Positions 12,180 through 19,194 of a DNA stretch of 41,234 bases are shown one piece after another (within the stretch, counting starts at the first letter, position 1; each line of letters starts with the position of its first letter). The notes beneath the pieces were generated by a model. The model was not told where the DNA came from. It did not search any database and saw nothing but the letters and a program-made list of their open reading frames with translations. Source of the stretch: a virus; IMG/VR virus record IMGVR_UViG_3300037070_006263, positions 1 to 41,234 of that record; one strand, given 5' to 3'. A program made the position numbers and the translations under genes.

Positions 12180-12441
12180 TGCTACCAGTAGCAGTCTTAG
12201 AAATTGATGTAAAATATGAAATATAATTGCACTGCAATTAAATTCCTGCAATGCAGCTAAAAGCTTAAAGCTTGATTTCATGCTTAAACTGCTGCATTAC
12301 GATGACACCCTGCTGCATCAGACCGTTATAAAATTCAACATGACTGGAAGAATGTTCTATCAGACCTGTATTTCTACTGGAAATTCTGATAATAATAATA
12401 AATAATAAATAATACTGTATTATATTATTGTATTAATTAAA
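12180..12441 (+). other. Noncoding segment with hairpins and promoter
   Basis: 262 nt without a gene. It starts with a full GCTACCAGTAGC palindrome (12181). A perfect 7-bp hairpin TAATTGC/GCAATTA lies at 12224-12240. AATGCAGC (12250-12257) pairs with GCTGCATT (12291-12298) around a loop holding AAGCTT repeats and ATTTCATGCTTAAA, the exact reverse complement of a 14-mer in the control region near 3213. The last 50 nt are almost pure A/T and contain the likely TATA box of the next operon. An attachment site, operator or RNA are all possible. Confidence 0.5.
12181..12192. repeat. Palindrome GCTACCAGTAGC, copy 2
   Basis: Complete copy located outside any gene, immediately after the stop codon at 12179. 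This shows that the motif is not a by-product of coding. Confidence 0.6.
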
Positions 12442-12825
12442 ATGATAAGAGAAAAAGCAGGTCAGCCTGTTAAAATGAAAAGCGGCAAGAGAGGGATTAA
12501 TTTTTCTTTTTATGTAGATCCTGAACAGATACAAGTATTAGAAGAAATCCGCTGGAGGGAACATGAATCCATGTCTGGATTAGTTAGAAAAGCCTTGCAG
12601 GATTATATTAAAGCTCATGCAGAAGGAAACGACTGTTTTAAATTAGATAACTGGCAAATAGATCCAACTTTTCAAGCAGTACCAACAATTTTAAGTAATC
12701 CTCAAAGATGGTTTTCATATCTTAAGACATGCAATAAACAGGATTTACTCAGGATTTTAAAACAGGCAAATATTATCAGGCAACATGCTATCAGTTTAGA
12801 TAAACAGGTAAGATTAACAAAATGA
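12442..12825 (+). CDS. Ribbon-helix-helix DNA-binding protein
   Basis: 127 aa. A basic N-terminal arm, then a strand-helix-helix unit (about residues 18-60): INFSFYVDPEQIQVLEEIRWREHESMSGLVRKALQDYIKAH. This is a textbook CopG/MetJ-type RHH with the D-P-E-Q helix cap and the S-x-L-V-R-K-A second helix. The C-terminal 65 residues are a separate helical domain, perhaps for effector or oligomer contacts. It follows the hairpin-rich noncoding segment, a natural target for its own regulation. Confidence 0.75.
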   Translation: MIREKAGQPVKMKSGKRGINFSFYVDPEQIQVLEEIRWREHESMSGLVRKALQDYIKAHAEGNDCFKLDNWQIDPTFQAVPTILSNPQRWFSYLKTCNKQDLLRILKQANIIRQHAISLDKQVRLTK

Positions 12826-13190
12826 TAGAAGCAGACAGGCTTGAATATTATCGTATGATGTTAAAAGATAGTTCTATGACAGTTCTTTTAGAAATGATGG
12901 CAGCAATTACAGATGAACTTTTAAAAAGACATGAAAATAAATATCCATTATTAGAAGAATTACCTCATATTCATCATGAAATTTTTAAATTAAAAACGTT
13001 TATGCAAACAGTAAATACAATGTTAAAATATCCTAAGAATGAAATCAAGCAGGATATACTGCAAGAAGACTTAATAAATAATCTTCATGGTAGCGGATTT
13101 TCAGTAGATGAAGCTAAACTTTACATTAAAAAAGCAATGCAGAATGGTCAGATATACGAAAAGAGGACAGGATTTTATGCCGTACCATGA
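12822..13190 (+). CDS. Helical protein with C-terminal winged helix
   Basis: 122 aa, ATGA overlap with the RHH gene. The N-terminal two-thirds are helical and acidic. The last 45 residues (QEDLINNLHGSGFSVDEAKLYIKKAMQNGQIYEKRTGFYAV) have the pattern of the winged helix at the C-terminus of archaeal MCM helicases, including G-x-I-Y-E before the wing. Only the winged helix is present, not the helicase, so this may be a DNA-binding adaptor or decoy. It shares an operon with the regulator. Confidence 0.6.
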   Translation: MIEADRLEYYRMMLKDSSMTVLLEMMAAITDELLKRHENKYPLLEELPHIHHEIFKLKTFMQTVNTMLKYPKNEIKQDILQEDLINNLHGSGFSVDEAKLYIKKAMQNGQIYEKRTGFYAVP

Positions 13191-13320
13191 TAATATAATT
13201 CAGGAAGAAGAAATCCCTTTAGAGGATTCAGGAATTGGACACGATGACGATATTGAGGAAGAAAATGATGACATTGAGAATGAAAAAGATTTCGACAGGA
13301 ATGAATTTGAGGATTTCTAA
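13177..13320 (+). CDS. Very acidic small protein, 47 aa
   Basis: Start ATG at 13177 overlapping the previous gene by 14 nt; longer upstream starts exist but would run deep into that gene. Composition is dominated by D and E, with few basic residues, from residue 9 to the end. Highly acidic viral proteins often mimic DNA to block host nucleases or histones; this is a possibility only. Confidence 0.5.
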   Translation: MPYHDNIIQEEEIPLEDSGIGHDDDIEEENDDIENEKDFDRNEFEDF

Positions 13321-13321
13321 G

Positions 13322-13492
13322 ATGGAAATATTGATAATAATCGGAGCAGTCCTGATAGTTGCAGGCATGGTTTATCTCGTTAATGCTACTGGTAGCATAA
13401 CTACTATTATTGATTGTAATCAGATAACTTATTCAGAAAATTGGACATTAAGCTATCTTAGAAATATAAGCAGGATTTGTTCAGATGGATAA
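13322..13492 (+). CDS. Small membrane-anchored or secreted protein, 56 aa
   Basis: ATG at 13322, one base after the previous stop; an upstream extension is less likely. Residues about 3-22 (ILIIIGAVLIVAGMVYLV) are a membrane segment or uncleaved signal. The external part has two cysteines, able to form a disulfide, and sequons N-A-T and N-W-T. The palindrome GCTACTGGTAGC lies inside (13385). Confidence 0.55.
   Translation: MEILIIIGAVLIVAGMVYLVNATGSITTIIDCNQITYSENWTLSYLRNISRICSDG
13385..13396. repeat. Palindrome GCTACTGGTAGC, copy 3
   Basis: Complete copy read as A-T-G-S in the membrane-protein gene, a different frame from copy 1. Confidence 0.6.
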
Positions 13493-13784
13493 AGAGAAAA
13501 TGATACCTCTGTCCTGTCCTTTCTGCACAAGTTGGGAATCAGATAACGAGATTAACATAGCACGTCACTTTGAAAAGGAACACGAGTATAAAGCATTGTT
13601 AATATTGGCTAGAATGTTATTGGGGAATAAACCACTAGAGCAGCGAATCAGGGATAGAATCGCTTATCTTGAAAAGGCTATAGTTGCAGGCACATCCGAC
13701 CTTGTAACTAAAGACGGTGTTGCATGGTCTAAAGAACTGCATCAAACAAGAATAGACGAGTTAAGGAAACTTATACCAAAATGA
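13485..13784 (+). CDS. C2H2 zinc-finger protein, 99 aa
   Basis: CPFC near residue 11 and H-F-E-K-E-H near residues 28-33 form one classical C2H2 finger, followed by a long charged helical region (residues about 40-99). This layout, one finger plus a helical dimerisation tail, is common among archaeal virus regulators. ATGA junction with the next microprotein gene. Confidence 0.65.
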   Translation: MDKEKMIPLSCPFCTSWESDNEINIARHFEKEHEYKALLILARMLLGNKPLEQRIRDRIAYLEKAIVAGTSDLVTKDGVAWSKELHQTRIDELRKLIPK

Positions 13785-13876
13785 TTCATTGTATTGGTTG
13801 TAGATTAGGATTGAAATGTGATGCTCAGATTGATTATGAACAAATGAGGAATAAAAAAAGGAAACTTCTGAAATGA
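13781..13876 (+). CDS. Zinc microprotein, 31 aa
   Basis: ATG in an ATGA overlap, TGA at 13874. CIGC near residue 4 and a Cys at about residue 13, followed by a basic helix (MRNKKRKLLK). Part of three consecutive micro-genes joined by ATGA overlaps. Confidence 0.5.
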   Translation: MIHCIGCRLGLKCDAQIDYEQMRNKKRKLLK

Positions 13877-13971
13877 CCCATGAACATTGCGCAGATTGCG
13901 GGCATTGTATCTGCTACCATTATCTGTCAGGTAATTGTGAGAGCTGTCGCTGTAAGGGATTCCGAGAATGA
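13873..13971 (+). CDS. Cysteine/histidine-dense microprotein, 32 aa
   Basis: Seven cysteines and four histidines in 32 residues (CADCGHCICYHY, CESCRC). This is enough ligands for two zinc ions or a small cluster. Cys-dense microproteins of this size resemble metallothionein-like or zinc-cluster peptides. ATGA overlaps on both sides support that it is translated. Confidence 0.55.
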   Translation: MTHEHCADCGHCICYHYLSGNCESCRCKGFRE

Positions 13972-14144
13972 CAGAAATAACTGTTTCAACAGTTCAATAT
14001 TACTGTGACCGATGCGGTAAATTTCTTTTTGAAATAAAAAACCTGAGTGATAGAACATCATATAGCTTGGAATTTATTTGCGGTAGCTGCGCAAGATGGC
14101 ATAAGTATGCTTATGCTTCAAGTAAAACACCAACTGCAAATTAA
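13968..14144 (+). CDS. Zinc-ribbon protein, 58 aa
   Basis: ATGA start; CDRCGKF near residue 13 and CGSCARWH near residue 38, separated by about 22 residues with strand character. A typical four-Cys ribbon. Last gene of this operon before a promoter-like gap. Confidence 0.6.
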   Translation: MTEITVSTVQYYCDRCGKFLFEIKNLSDRTSYSLEFICGSCARWHKYAYASSKTPTAN

Positions 14145-14178
14145 AACTTTTATGTTATCTCCATAAATAACAGGAAGA
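14145..14178 (+). promoter_or_regulatory. Promoter-like gap before 14179
   Basis: The 34-nt gap holds the T-rich/TATA-like ACTTTTATGTTATCTCC about 15-30 nt before the ATG and an AGGAAG just before it. It breaks the run of overlapping genes and so probably starts a new transcript. Confidence 0.4.
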
Positions 14179-14544
14179 ATGGTAGCAAAAGCAAACAAGT
14201 CTCCATACTTGGTGAAAAAAAGAATTGTGGACGGCATAAAAACAACTGGATATGTTCTTGAAAACAGGGGCAAAGAACAGAAAATAGACAGGGAAGAACT
14301 GATTAAACTGGTAGAACAAAATCCAAATTCAGTACTTGTTGATATTAAAGGAGCAAAAGATAAGCCTGTATATCTGACTGTTACGGAAGAAACCAAGAAA
14401 GACGGCAACATAAAGAAATTACTCAGAACAATGTGGGATGATACGATAAAAAATAATCTAAATCAGGTCAAACCGATAAAAGCAAGTACAGGAAATAAAT
14501 TAAAAATCTTTAAAGTTCCTGAAAAGCAACTAGTAGCAGTTTAA
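14179..14544 (+). CDS. Hypothetical basic protein, 121 aa
   Basis: Starts MVAKANKSPYLVKKRIVDG; lysine-rich, strand-rich N-terminal half (TTGYVLENRG, SVLVDIKGA, PVYLTVTEE), then a helix LLRTMWDD and a basic linker. AGGAAGA just upstream acts as ribosome-binding site. Separate promoter-like gap upstream, so possibly expressed at a higher level than neighbours. No family recognised. Confidence 0.65.
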   Translation: MVAKANKSPYLVKKRIVDGIKTTGYVLENRGKEQKIDREELIKLVEQNPNSVLVDIKGAKDKPVYLTVTEETKKDGNIKKLLRTMWDDTIKNNLNQVKPIKASTGNKLKIFKVPEKQLVAV

Positions 14545-14562
14545 TCTTATCTTAGAAAAGAC

Positions 14563-15015
14563 TTGCCATGTAAAGGTCATGAATTCATAGATAATGAGGG
14601 ATATATCCAGATATATGTTAATGGCGAATATGAAAGAAAACACCGATTTTTAATGTCTCAGTATTTAGGAAGACCTTTATTAAGACAAGAACATGTTCAT
14701 CATAAAAATTCTAATAAACAAGATAACCGAAAAAGTAATTTAGAATTACTGACTGATAAATCGCATCCAAGATTACATAGAGAAGAATTTCGGAAAAATA
14801 TATCTAGTAAAAGAAAATGTGTTTTATGCGGAACTTCTAAGACTTGTTTTTCGGTAAAACAAAATTATATTTATTGGCATTTTCAAAATCATGATAAAAA
14901 TAAACCGATATGTCATAATTGTCATGTTAAAGAATATTATAAAACTCATGAAAGACCTGAAAAAAAGAGCAGATTAATTCACAGGGCAATGGTGTTCATG
15001 TTCAGTGGGATGTAG
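14563..15015 (+). CDS. HNH endonuclease (homing-type)
   Basis: 150 aa, TTG start. Residues about 5-70 follow the HNH_3-type homing endonuclease pattern: GYIQIYVNGEYERKHRFLMSQYLG, then EHVHHKNSNKQDNRKSNLELLT with the catalytic H-H and N residues, ending LHREEF. A C-terminal zinc site (CVLCG, CHNCH) follows. Such enzymes nick DNA and spread as free-standing mobile genes in viral genomes. It is inserted between two unrelated genes on the same strand. Confidence 0.75.
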   Translation: MPCKGHEFIDNEGYIQIYVNGEYERKHRFLMSQYLGRPLLRQEHVHHKNSNKQDNRKSNLELLTDKSHPRLHREEFRKNISSKRKCVLCGTSKTCFSVKQNYIYWHFQNHDKNKPICHNCHVKEYYKTHERPEKKSRLIHRAMVFMFSGM

Positions 15016-15202
15016 AGATATTTGTGGCAGGTATCAGACTAAGGATCAGGGTGGACATAAAGGCTATAAGAATAGAAAAAGCTGTTCAATTTGTTGCGTG
15101 TATATGCCTGTTGAATTTATCTACTGCCCCTGTTGCAGGGTAAAGCTAAAAACAAGAAGTCATAAGTCAAAGGGAAAAGGAGGATCTTCTTATGCAGGAT
15201 GA
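15005..15202 (+). CDS. Zinc-ribbon protein, 65 aa
   Basis: GTG start overlapping the HNH gene by 11 nt. Two early cysteines, then CSICC and CPCCRVKL, the usual zinc-ribbon end. The tail is basic and glycine-rich (RSHKSKGKGGSSYAG). The AAGGAGG at its end is the ribosome-binding site of the next gene. Confidence 0.55.
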   Translation: MGCRDICGRYQTKDQGGHKGYKNRKSCSICCVYMPVEFIYCPCCRVKLKTRSHKSKGKGGSSYAG

Positions 15203-15398
15203 ACAGGAGAAAAATCCATGGCCTGTACCACCGAAAGGCGTTCTTTTAGGAATAACGCATCTATGGGTCGGTGGCGAGTTTGTCAGACTTTATAAATGCC
15301 CTCTCTGTCCTTTTCAAAATATACATAAAGAAGTAATTAATCATCATATCAAATTTGCATTCGATACTTATCATAATCAATCTAAAATCAGAATATGA
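15192..15398 (+). CDS. C2H2 zinc-finger protein, 68 aa
   Basis: Good Shine-Dalgarno (GGAGG) 8 nt before the ATG. CPLC near residue 36 and HHIKFAFDTYH near residues 51-61 give a C2H2-like finger, preceded by proline-rich and strand-forming sequence. Overlaps the preceding gene by 11 nt. Confidence 0.6.
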   Translation: MQDEQEKNPWPVPPKGVLLGITHLWVGGEFVRLYKCPLCPFQNIHKEVINHHIKFAFDTYHNQSKIRI

Positions 15399-15401
15399 AT
15401 A

Positions 15402-15917
15402 TTGAGAATTGAAAGAATTTGGGCAATGCCTGATAAATGGACATTTCGTATAAAACCAATTGCTAAATTATTAAAAGAAGAAATATCTGCTACGGATTTA
15501 TGGATAGATCCATTTTGCGGCATGAGTAAACTTGCAACAATTACGAATGATATTAATCCCGAAATTAAGGCAGATTTTAATAAAGATGCAATAAAATTCT
15601 TAAAACAGTATAAGGATGCTTCTGTTTTTGGGATATTATTTGATCCGCCTTATTCAGTTAGGCAGGTATCAGAATGTTATAAAAAATTTGGTTATCCTGT
15701 TACGATGGAAACAACTCAGTCAAAATGGTATTCTGATATTAAGAATGAAATAGCACGAATATGCTATGGAAAAGTAATTTCTTTCGGCTGGAATTCTAAC
15801 GGTATTGGAAAAACTCGAGGTTTTAACATGGAAAGAATACTTTTAGTTCCTCATGGTGGACCTCATAATGATACAATCGTAACAGTTGAGCATAAACTGA
15901 ACAGGTCTTTATTTTAA
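15402..15917 (+). CDS. Small DNA adenine-methylase-like protein
   Basis: 171 aa, TTG start. DPFCG (residues 36-40) matches the SAM-binding motif I, and DPPYS (81-85) matches the catalytic motif IV of N6-adenine/N4-cytosine DNA methyltransferases; TNDINPEIKADF fits motif II. The short length leaves little room for a target-recognition domain, so specificity may come from a partner. Phages often carry such small methylases to evade restriction. It lies 3 nt after the C2H2 gene. Confidence 0.7.
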   Translation: MRIERIWAMPDKWTFRIKPIAKLLKEEISATDLWIDPFCGMSKLATITNDINPEIKADFNKDAIKFLKQYKDASVFGILFDPPYSVRQVSECYKKFGYPVTMETTQSKWYSDIKNEIARICYGKVISFGWNSNGIGKTRGFNMERILLVPHGGPHNDTIVTVEHKLNRSLF

Positions 15918-16009
15918 AATTAGCTGCATATTATAATATTATCGGCAAATATTTCTAAATTATTCCGTAATGGTTAAAAAGACCACACAATAACTTTCAA
16001 TAGATACTA
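15918..16009 (+). promoter_or_regulatory. 92-nt gap with promoter-like sequence
   Basis: AT-rich gap with TATTATAATATTAT about 70 nt before the next start and no coding frame. Probably the promoter for the 16010 gene and those following it. No clear operator. Confidence 0.35.
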
Positions 16010-17125
16010 GTGCAGGTAGCGGAACAGCAAGACCATAACATAATTTCTTCTCTAAAAATAGAGCAAACTCATATTATTTCCTCTTTAAAAAATAAGCATG
16101 AAAGTTTTGAAAAGAAAATTACCAGACTTGGAGAAATTATTGAAGAACGGTTCAAACGAAATGATCCAAGCCTTGTAAAGGAAGGTATTTTAATTTACGA
16201 CATAAATCAAATTTCTGATATTATAACAGATATTTTTATTCGGAATCATTTGAAGATTGCTCCGCATGTTCCTGATTACTGTTATTTAAGATGGAAAGAC
16301 CCAACAAAGATACATAACAGGGAACCAGACGAATGCCCCGCAGAACGGAGCGAATTAAATCAATTAATCGGAATTGCACAAAATGAACGTGATTTATTAG
16401 AACAGGTTAAAACCATGCAGACTTCCGACATGGATCCCCTGTATGTAACTCTCAAAGAATTAATCAAGTCAATGGAAACTGAAGCAACAAACAGGAACGT
16501 AATGTTGTCAGGCCATGAACATAGGGAACCGAAAGAAACTCCCAAGTCAAGGCCACAATTCAGTACCGAATGGCAGGCAATTGAATGGCTGAGAAATTCA
16601 GCACTTAAAAAATATCAGGATTACGTTTATGAATTCCCAGGGCCACCCGAAAAACAAAGATACTGGGCAACTGGCTGGCAGGAGTTTGGTCTCTTAATTA
16701 GAGACATTACCAATTTAAAGGCCAGTTTGATAACAACTCAATGGTTATCACGCATAAAATATATGTTTCATCAATCAAAACATGGAGCTGCCGTACTTGA
16801 CGAAATAGAGACCATGATTTGTGATGCCTGTTGGGATGATGAAACAGGCAGAGAAAGACCTGATTGTAATGCAGAAATGGAATGGGACTGGTTTTCAATT
16901 ACAAAATGGAGATGTCCGACATGCGGTGGAACTAAAGGAAAGTTAAGGGGATTAACTCGAGAACAATGTGGAGATAATAAAATTCCAATCATTACCAAAG
17001 CAGAGATACTTGTAAATAATTTACCAGGAATTTATGAAGCCTTAGAGCATAGAATTACTGAAACAGATAAACGGATTTATGCAAGAAAAATTGCACTGTC
17101 CGTTGATTTACAGAAGGAATCTTGA
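16010..17125 (+). CDS. Large hypothetical protein with zinc finger
   Basis: 371 aa, GTG start (no ATG in a sensible position). N-terminal coiled coil (about 1-45), a helical middle region, and near the C-terminus CDAC...C (about 262-275) and WRCPTCGG (about 294-301), a zinc finger with an unusually long, tryptophan-rich insert. No nucleotide-binding motif. Late-cassette position before the QueC-like gene suggests DNA-related work, but no family is recognised. Confidence 0.7.
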   Translation: MQVAEQQDHNIISSLKIEQTHIISSLKNKHESFEKKITRLGEIIEERFKRNDPSLVKEGILIYDINQISDIITDIFIRNHLKIAPHVPDYCYLRWKDPTKIHNREPDECPAERSELNQLIGIAQNERDLLEQVKTMQTSDMDPLYVTLKELIKSMETEATNRNVMLSGHEHREPKETPKSRPQFSTEWQAIEWLRNSALKKYQDYVYEFPGPPEKQRYWATGWQEFGLLIRDITNLKASLITTQWLSRIKYMFHQSKHGAAVLDEIETMICDACWDDETGRERPDCNAEMEWDWFSITKWRCPTCGGTKGKLRGLTREQCGDNKIPIITKAEILVNNLPGIYEALEHRITETDKRIYARKIALSVDLQKES

Positions 17126-17126
17126 A

Positions 17127-17414
17127 ATGAAAATGGCCGAACAACAGGAAATTGAAAACTCAATTGAAGAAATTACAGATAAGCTTTCAGTTATTCTTAA
17201 ATTAAATTCAGAAGATGAATGGAATTTTTCTGCAAGGGAATTAATGAGCCGAATCAGGACAGCAGGTAAAATTCACGTTGAACTTGAATCAAAAGTAAAG
17301 GAATATTTTATCAATATTCAATCTGTTGTTGAAGCAATTCATGAAATTAATAAGAAAATACCGACTTTTGAGATAGTTAATAACATGCAAGACGGAGATG
17401 AACAACCTGTATGA
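17127..17414 (+). CDS. Coiled-coil hypothetical protein, 95 aa
   Basis: The ATG at 17127, two bases after the upstream stop and preceded by AAGGA, is preferred to a longer frame that would overlap the previous gene by 47 nt. Acidic and helical with heptad-like spacing. Overlaps the next gene by 4 nt. Could be a small partner of the PP-loop protein that follows. Confidence 0.6.
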   Translation: MKMAEQQEIENSIEEITDKLSVILKLNSEDEWNFSARELMSRIRTAGKIHVELESKVKEYFINIQSVVEAIHEINKKIPTFEIVNNMQDGDEQPV

Positions 17415-18145
17415 CAAGAAAGAGTAAGAAAACAACTGCTACCAGTAGCAAAGGATCAGGTTCAGAATGGCAGGAAAATTTAGAAACTCCAGTACCGATA
17501 GACCAGTCTTTTAAACCGCCTGAACAACTTACAGAGGAAGAATTAAGCAGGGTTAATCATGGAGCAGTCCTTACGGGAGGGATTGATTCGACAGTTATGC
17601 TTTATCAACTTGCTAAAACTCTGCCAAAAGATGCAGAAATATTTCCAATAGTTTTAGGAAATGGAGATAATACTGAGATGTTAAAATTCTTAGATGATCT
17701 GAAAATTAAAAACGATATTCAGACTTTTGATATTGATGACTCCGATGGAGATGAAACTAAAATGTTACCAATACTAGAATGGGCAGAAAAAAATAGAGTT
17801 AATGTAATTCATTTCGCAGCTAATTACAATGAAGCACTTGAAGGAATTCCAAATAAAAAGCATGATTACTTCCAGAAATTAAATGACCTGTCTTATATTA
17901 ATTGTTCAGCACCGTTAATAGGAGTTACTAAAGAAAGTATCATTCAGGATGCAGTTGATATATATGGAATTGACCTGAGCGAAACAGCGCAACCATCACA
18001 AGATGTAAGAGATTTAAAAATCAGAAATGAAGGATTCAAAAACGCATTTAGTGTAAAATATAATAAATTTATACCTGATCCATTTGTTACAGAAGGAACA
18101 GAAGAAGAAAAAGAAGAAGTAGTAGCAGAACAGGAAGCAGAATGA
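17411..18145 (+). CDS. QueC-like PP-loop ATPase
   Basis: 244 aa. Residues 55-61 (TGGIDST) are the PP-loop pyrophosphate-binding signature, followed by the alpha/beta pattern of the family. Near the C-terminus PLIGVTKESIIQDAVDIYGIDLSET matches the LI-x-TK-x-EI segment of QueC (7-cyano-7-deazaguanine synthase), and RDLKIRNEGFKNAF matches its R-x-x-GF ending. The four zinc cysteines that QueC normally has between these segments are absent. It may make a modified base or ligate another substrate. An acidic C-terminal tail is added. Confidence 0.65.
   Translation: MTRKSKKTTATSSKGSGSEWQENLETPVPIDQSFKPPEQLTEEELSRVNHGAVLTGGIDSTVMLYQLAKTLPKDAEIFPIVLGNGDNTEMLKFLDDLKIKNDIQTFDIDDSDGDETKMLPILEWAEKNRVNVIHFAANYNEALEGIPNKKHDYFQKLNDLSYINCSAPLIGVTKESIIQDAVDIYGIDLSETAQPSQDVRDLKIRNEGFKNAFSVKYNKFIPDPFVTEGTEEEKEEVVAEQEAE
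17438..17449. repeat. Palindrome GCTACCAGTAGC, copy 4
   Basis: Complete copy near the start of the QueC-like gene, read as A-T-S-S in a low-complexity N-terminus. Confidence 0.6.
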
Positions 18146-18333
18146 TTAAAGACATTAATGAACTCTACGAAATCAAGGAAGAGTTTGATAACAAAGGAAA
18201 CTGGAAAGGTTACCGTATTGCAGTAAAAGATCTTCTTAAAACATTAAGACCGATTAAACCGTATAACGTACCGATAAAATATGATGAAAATAAAGGACTG
18301 GATAATATTAAATCCTTCAATGGTTTACAATAA
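18142..18333 (+). CDS. Hypothetical protein, 63 aa
   Basis: ATGA overlap with the QueC-like gene. Mixed charge, with aromatic residues and the pattern GNWKGYRIAVKDLLKTLRPIK; no cysteines. Position suggests it works with its neighbours, but no motif is visible. Confidence 0.6.
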   Translation: MIKDINELYEIKEEFDNKGNWKGYRIAVKDLLKTLRPIKPYNVPIKYDENKGLDNIKSFNGLQ

Positions 18334-18336
18334 AAT

Positions 18337-18528
18337 ATGACATTTCAAGAACCAACAAATATTGCAGAATTTGAAGAGCATGTAGTTCGAGAAGTCAGAG
18401 ATGACGAATGTCCAAGGCATACAGCAATAGGAGTTGAAGATGAAGGATATGCAGAACATGGATTAAGGCGTCTTAGATTATTCACGAAAGAAGAAAAAGA
18501 AAAGTTGAAATGCACATGCAAGAAGTAA
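18337..18528 (+). CDS. Acidic hypothetical protein, 63 aa
   Basis: Very acidic N-terminal part, one DECPRH motif near residue 24, and a C-terminal KLKCTCKK that could complete a small zinc or disulfide site. Overlaps the following zinc gene by 19 nt. No family. Confidence 0.55.
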   Translation: MTFQEPTNIAEFEEHVVREVRDDECPRHTAIGVEDEGYAEHGLRRLRLFTKEEKEKLKCTCKK

Positions 18529-18647
18529 CAAAAATAAAATCATACAGATGTCCAAATTGTGATCTGAGGACTTTTAATTATACGAAATATTTTGGCATAA
18601 AAATTTGTAATATATGTTATGAGAAATTTACAGGAATAAAACCATAA
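18510..18647 (+). CDS. Zinc-ribbon microprotein, 45 aa
   Basis: ATG at 18510, TAA at 18645 sharing one base with the next ATG (TAATG). CPNC near residue 14 and CNIC near residue 33. Translational coupling to the ParB-like gene is likely. Confidence 0.6.
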   Translation: MHMQEVTKIKSYRCPNCDLRTFNYTKYFGIKICNICYEKFTGIKP

Positions 18648-19186
18648 TGCAAAAAGTAGCAAATCCTGATATTAAACTGCATAAAAAACCAGTAGAATAT
18701 GAGCTTAAATCTATCCCTGTAGAGGATTTAAAGTTTGATGAAAGCAACCCGAATGTTATGACAGAACAGCAGATTAACGGATTAAAAGAATCCTTTCAAA
18801 AGTTTGGTAATCTCGTACCAGTAATTGTAAATCAAAATAATGAAATTGTAGATGGAGCACATAGAGCAGCTACTTACAAAGAATGGGGACTGAAAGAAAT
18901 TCCATGCTTTATAATTCCGCTTGATTCTGACATTGACCGTAGAGAATTGCGTCAGGTCATGAACAAATTGAGAGGCAGTCATGATAAACTTAAGGATGCT
19001 TCCGAACTTCTGCTGCTGTTTGAAAGTGACAGATTAAAAGGATTAGCTGAACTTATTGCAGTACCAGAGAAAAGTTTAGAGTTTATAATTGAAAGACATA
19101 AAGACCAGCTTAACCTGGACAGTAATAAAGAATTAGATTTTCAGGATACCAAAACTACCTGCCCAGAATGTGGATATTCTTGGTAA
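18647..19186 (+). CDS. ParB/Srx-like domain protein with zinc tail
   Basis: 179 aa. The N-terminal domain (about 15-100) reads IPVEDLKFDESNPNVMTEQQINGLKESFQKFG, then EIVDGAHRAATYKEWGL, the G-x-HR-x-x-A signature of ParB N-terminal (CTPase/nuclease-like) domains. The rest is helical, ending with CPECGYSW, a half zinc knuckle often seen at the end of phage ParB-like proteins. In phages these proteins often sit next to DNA methylases, as here, and are thought to act in DNA binding or modification rather than partition. No ParA is present. Confidence 0.75.
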   Translation: MQKVANPDIKLHKKPVEYELKSIPVEDLKFDESNPNVMTEQQINGLKESFQKFGNLVPVIVNQNNEIVDGAHRAATYKEWGLKEIPCFIIPLDSDIDRRELRQVMNKLRGSHDKLKDASELLLLFESDRLKGLAELIAVPEKSLEFIIERHKDQLNLDSNKELDFQDTKTTCPECGYSW

Positions 19187-19194
19187 CATAATGA

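Noticed and set aside
12442-13190. Toxin-antitoxin pair (RHH antitoxin plus downstream toxin)
   Set aside because: The RHH protein comes first and overlaps the next gene as in toxin-antitoxin operons, but the downstream protein ends in a winged helix and shows no toxin motif.
17411-18145. Canonical queC gene symbol
   Set aside because: The zinc-binding cysteines of QueC are missing, so the name would overstate the function.
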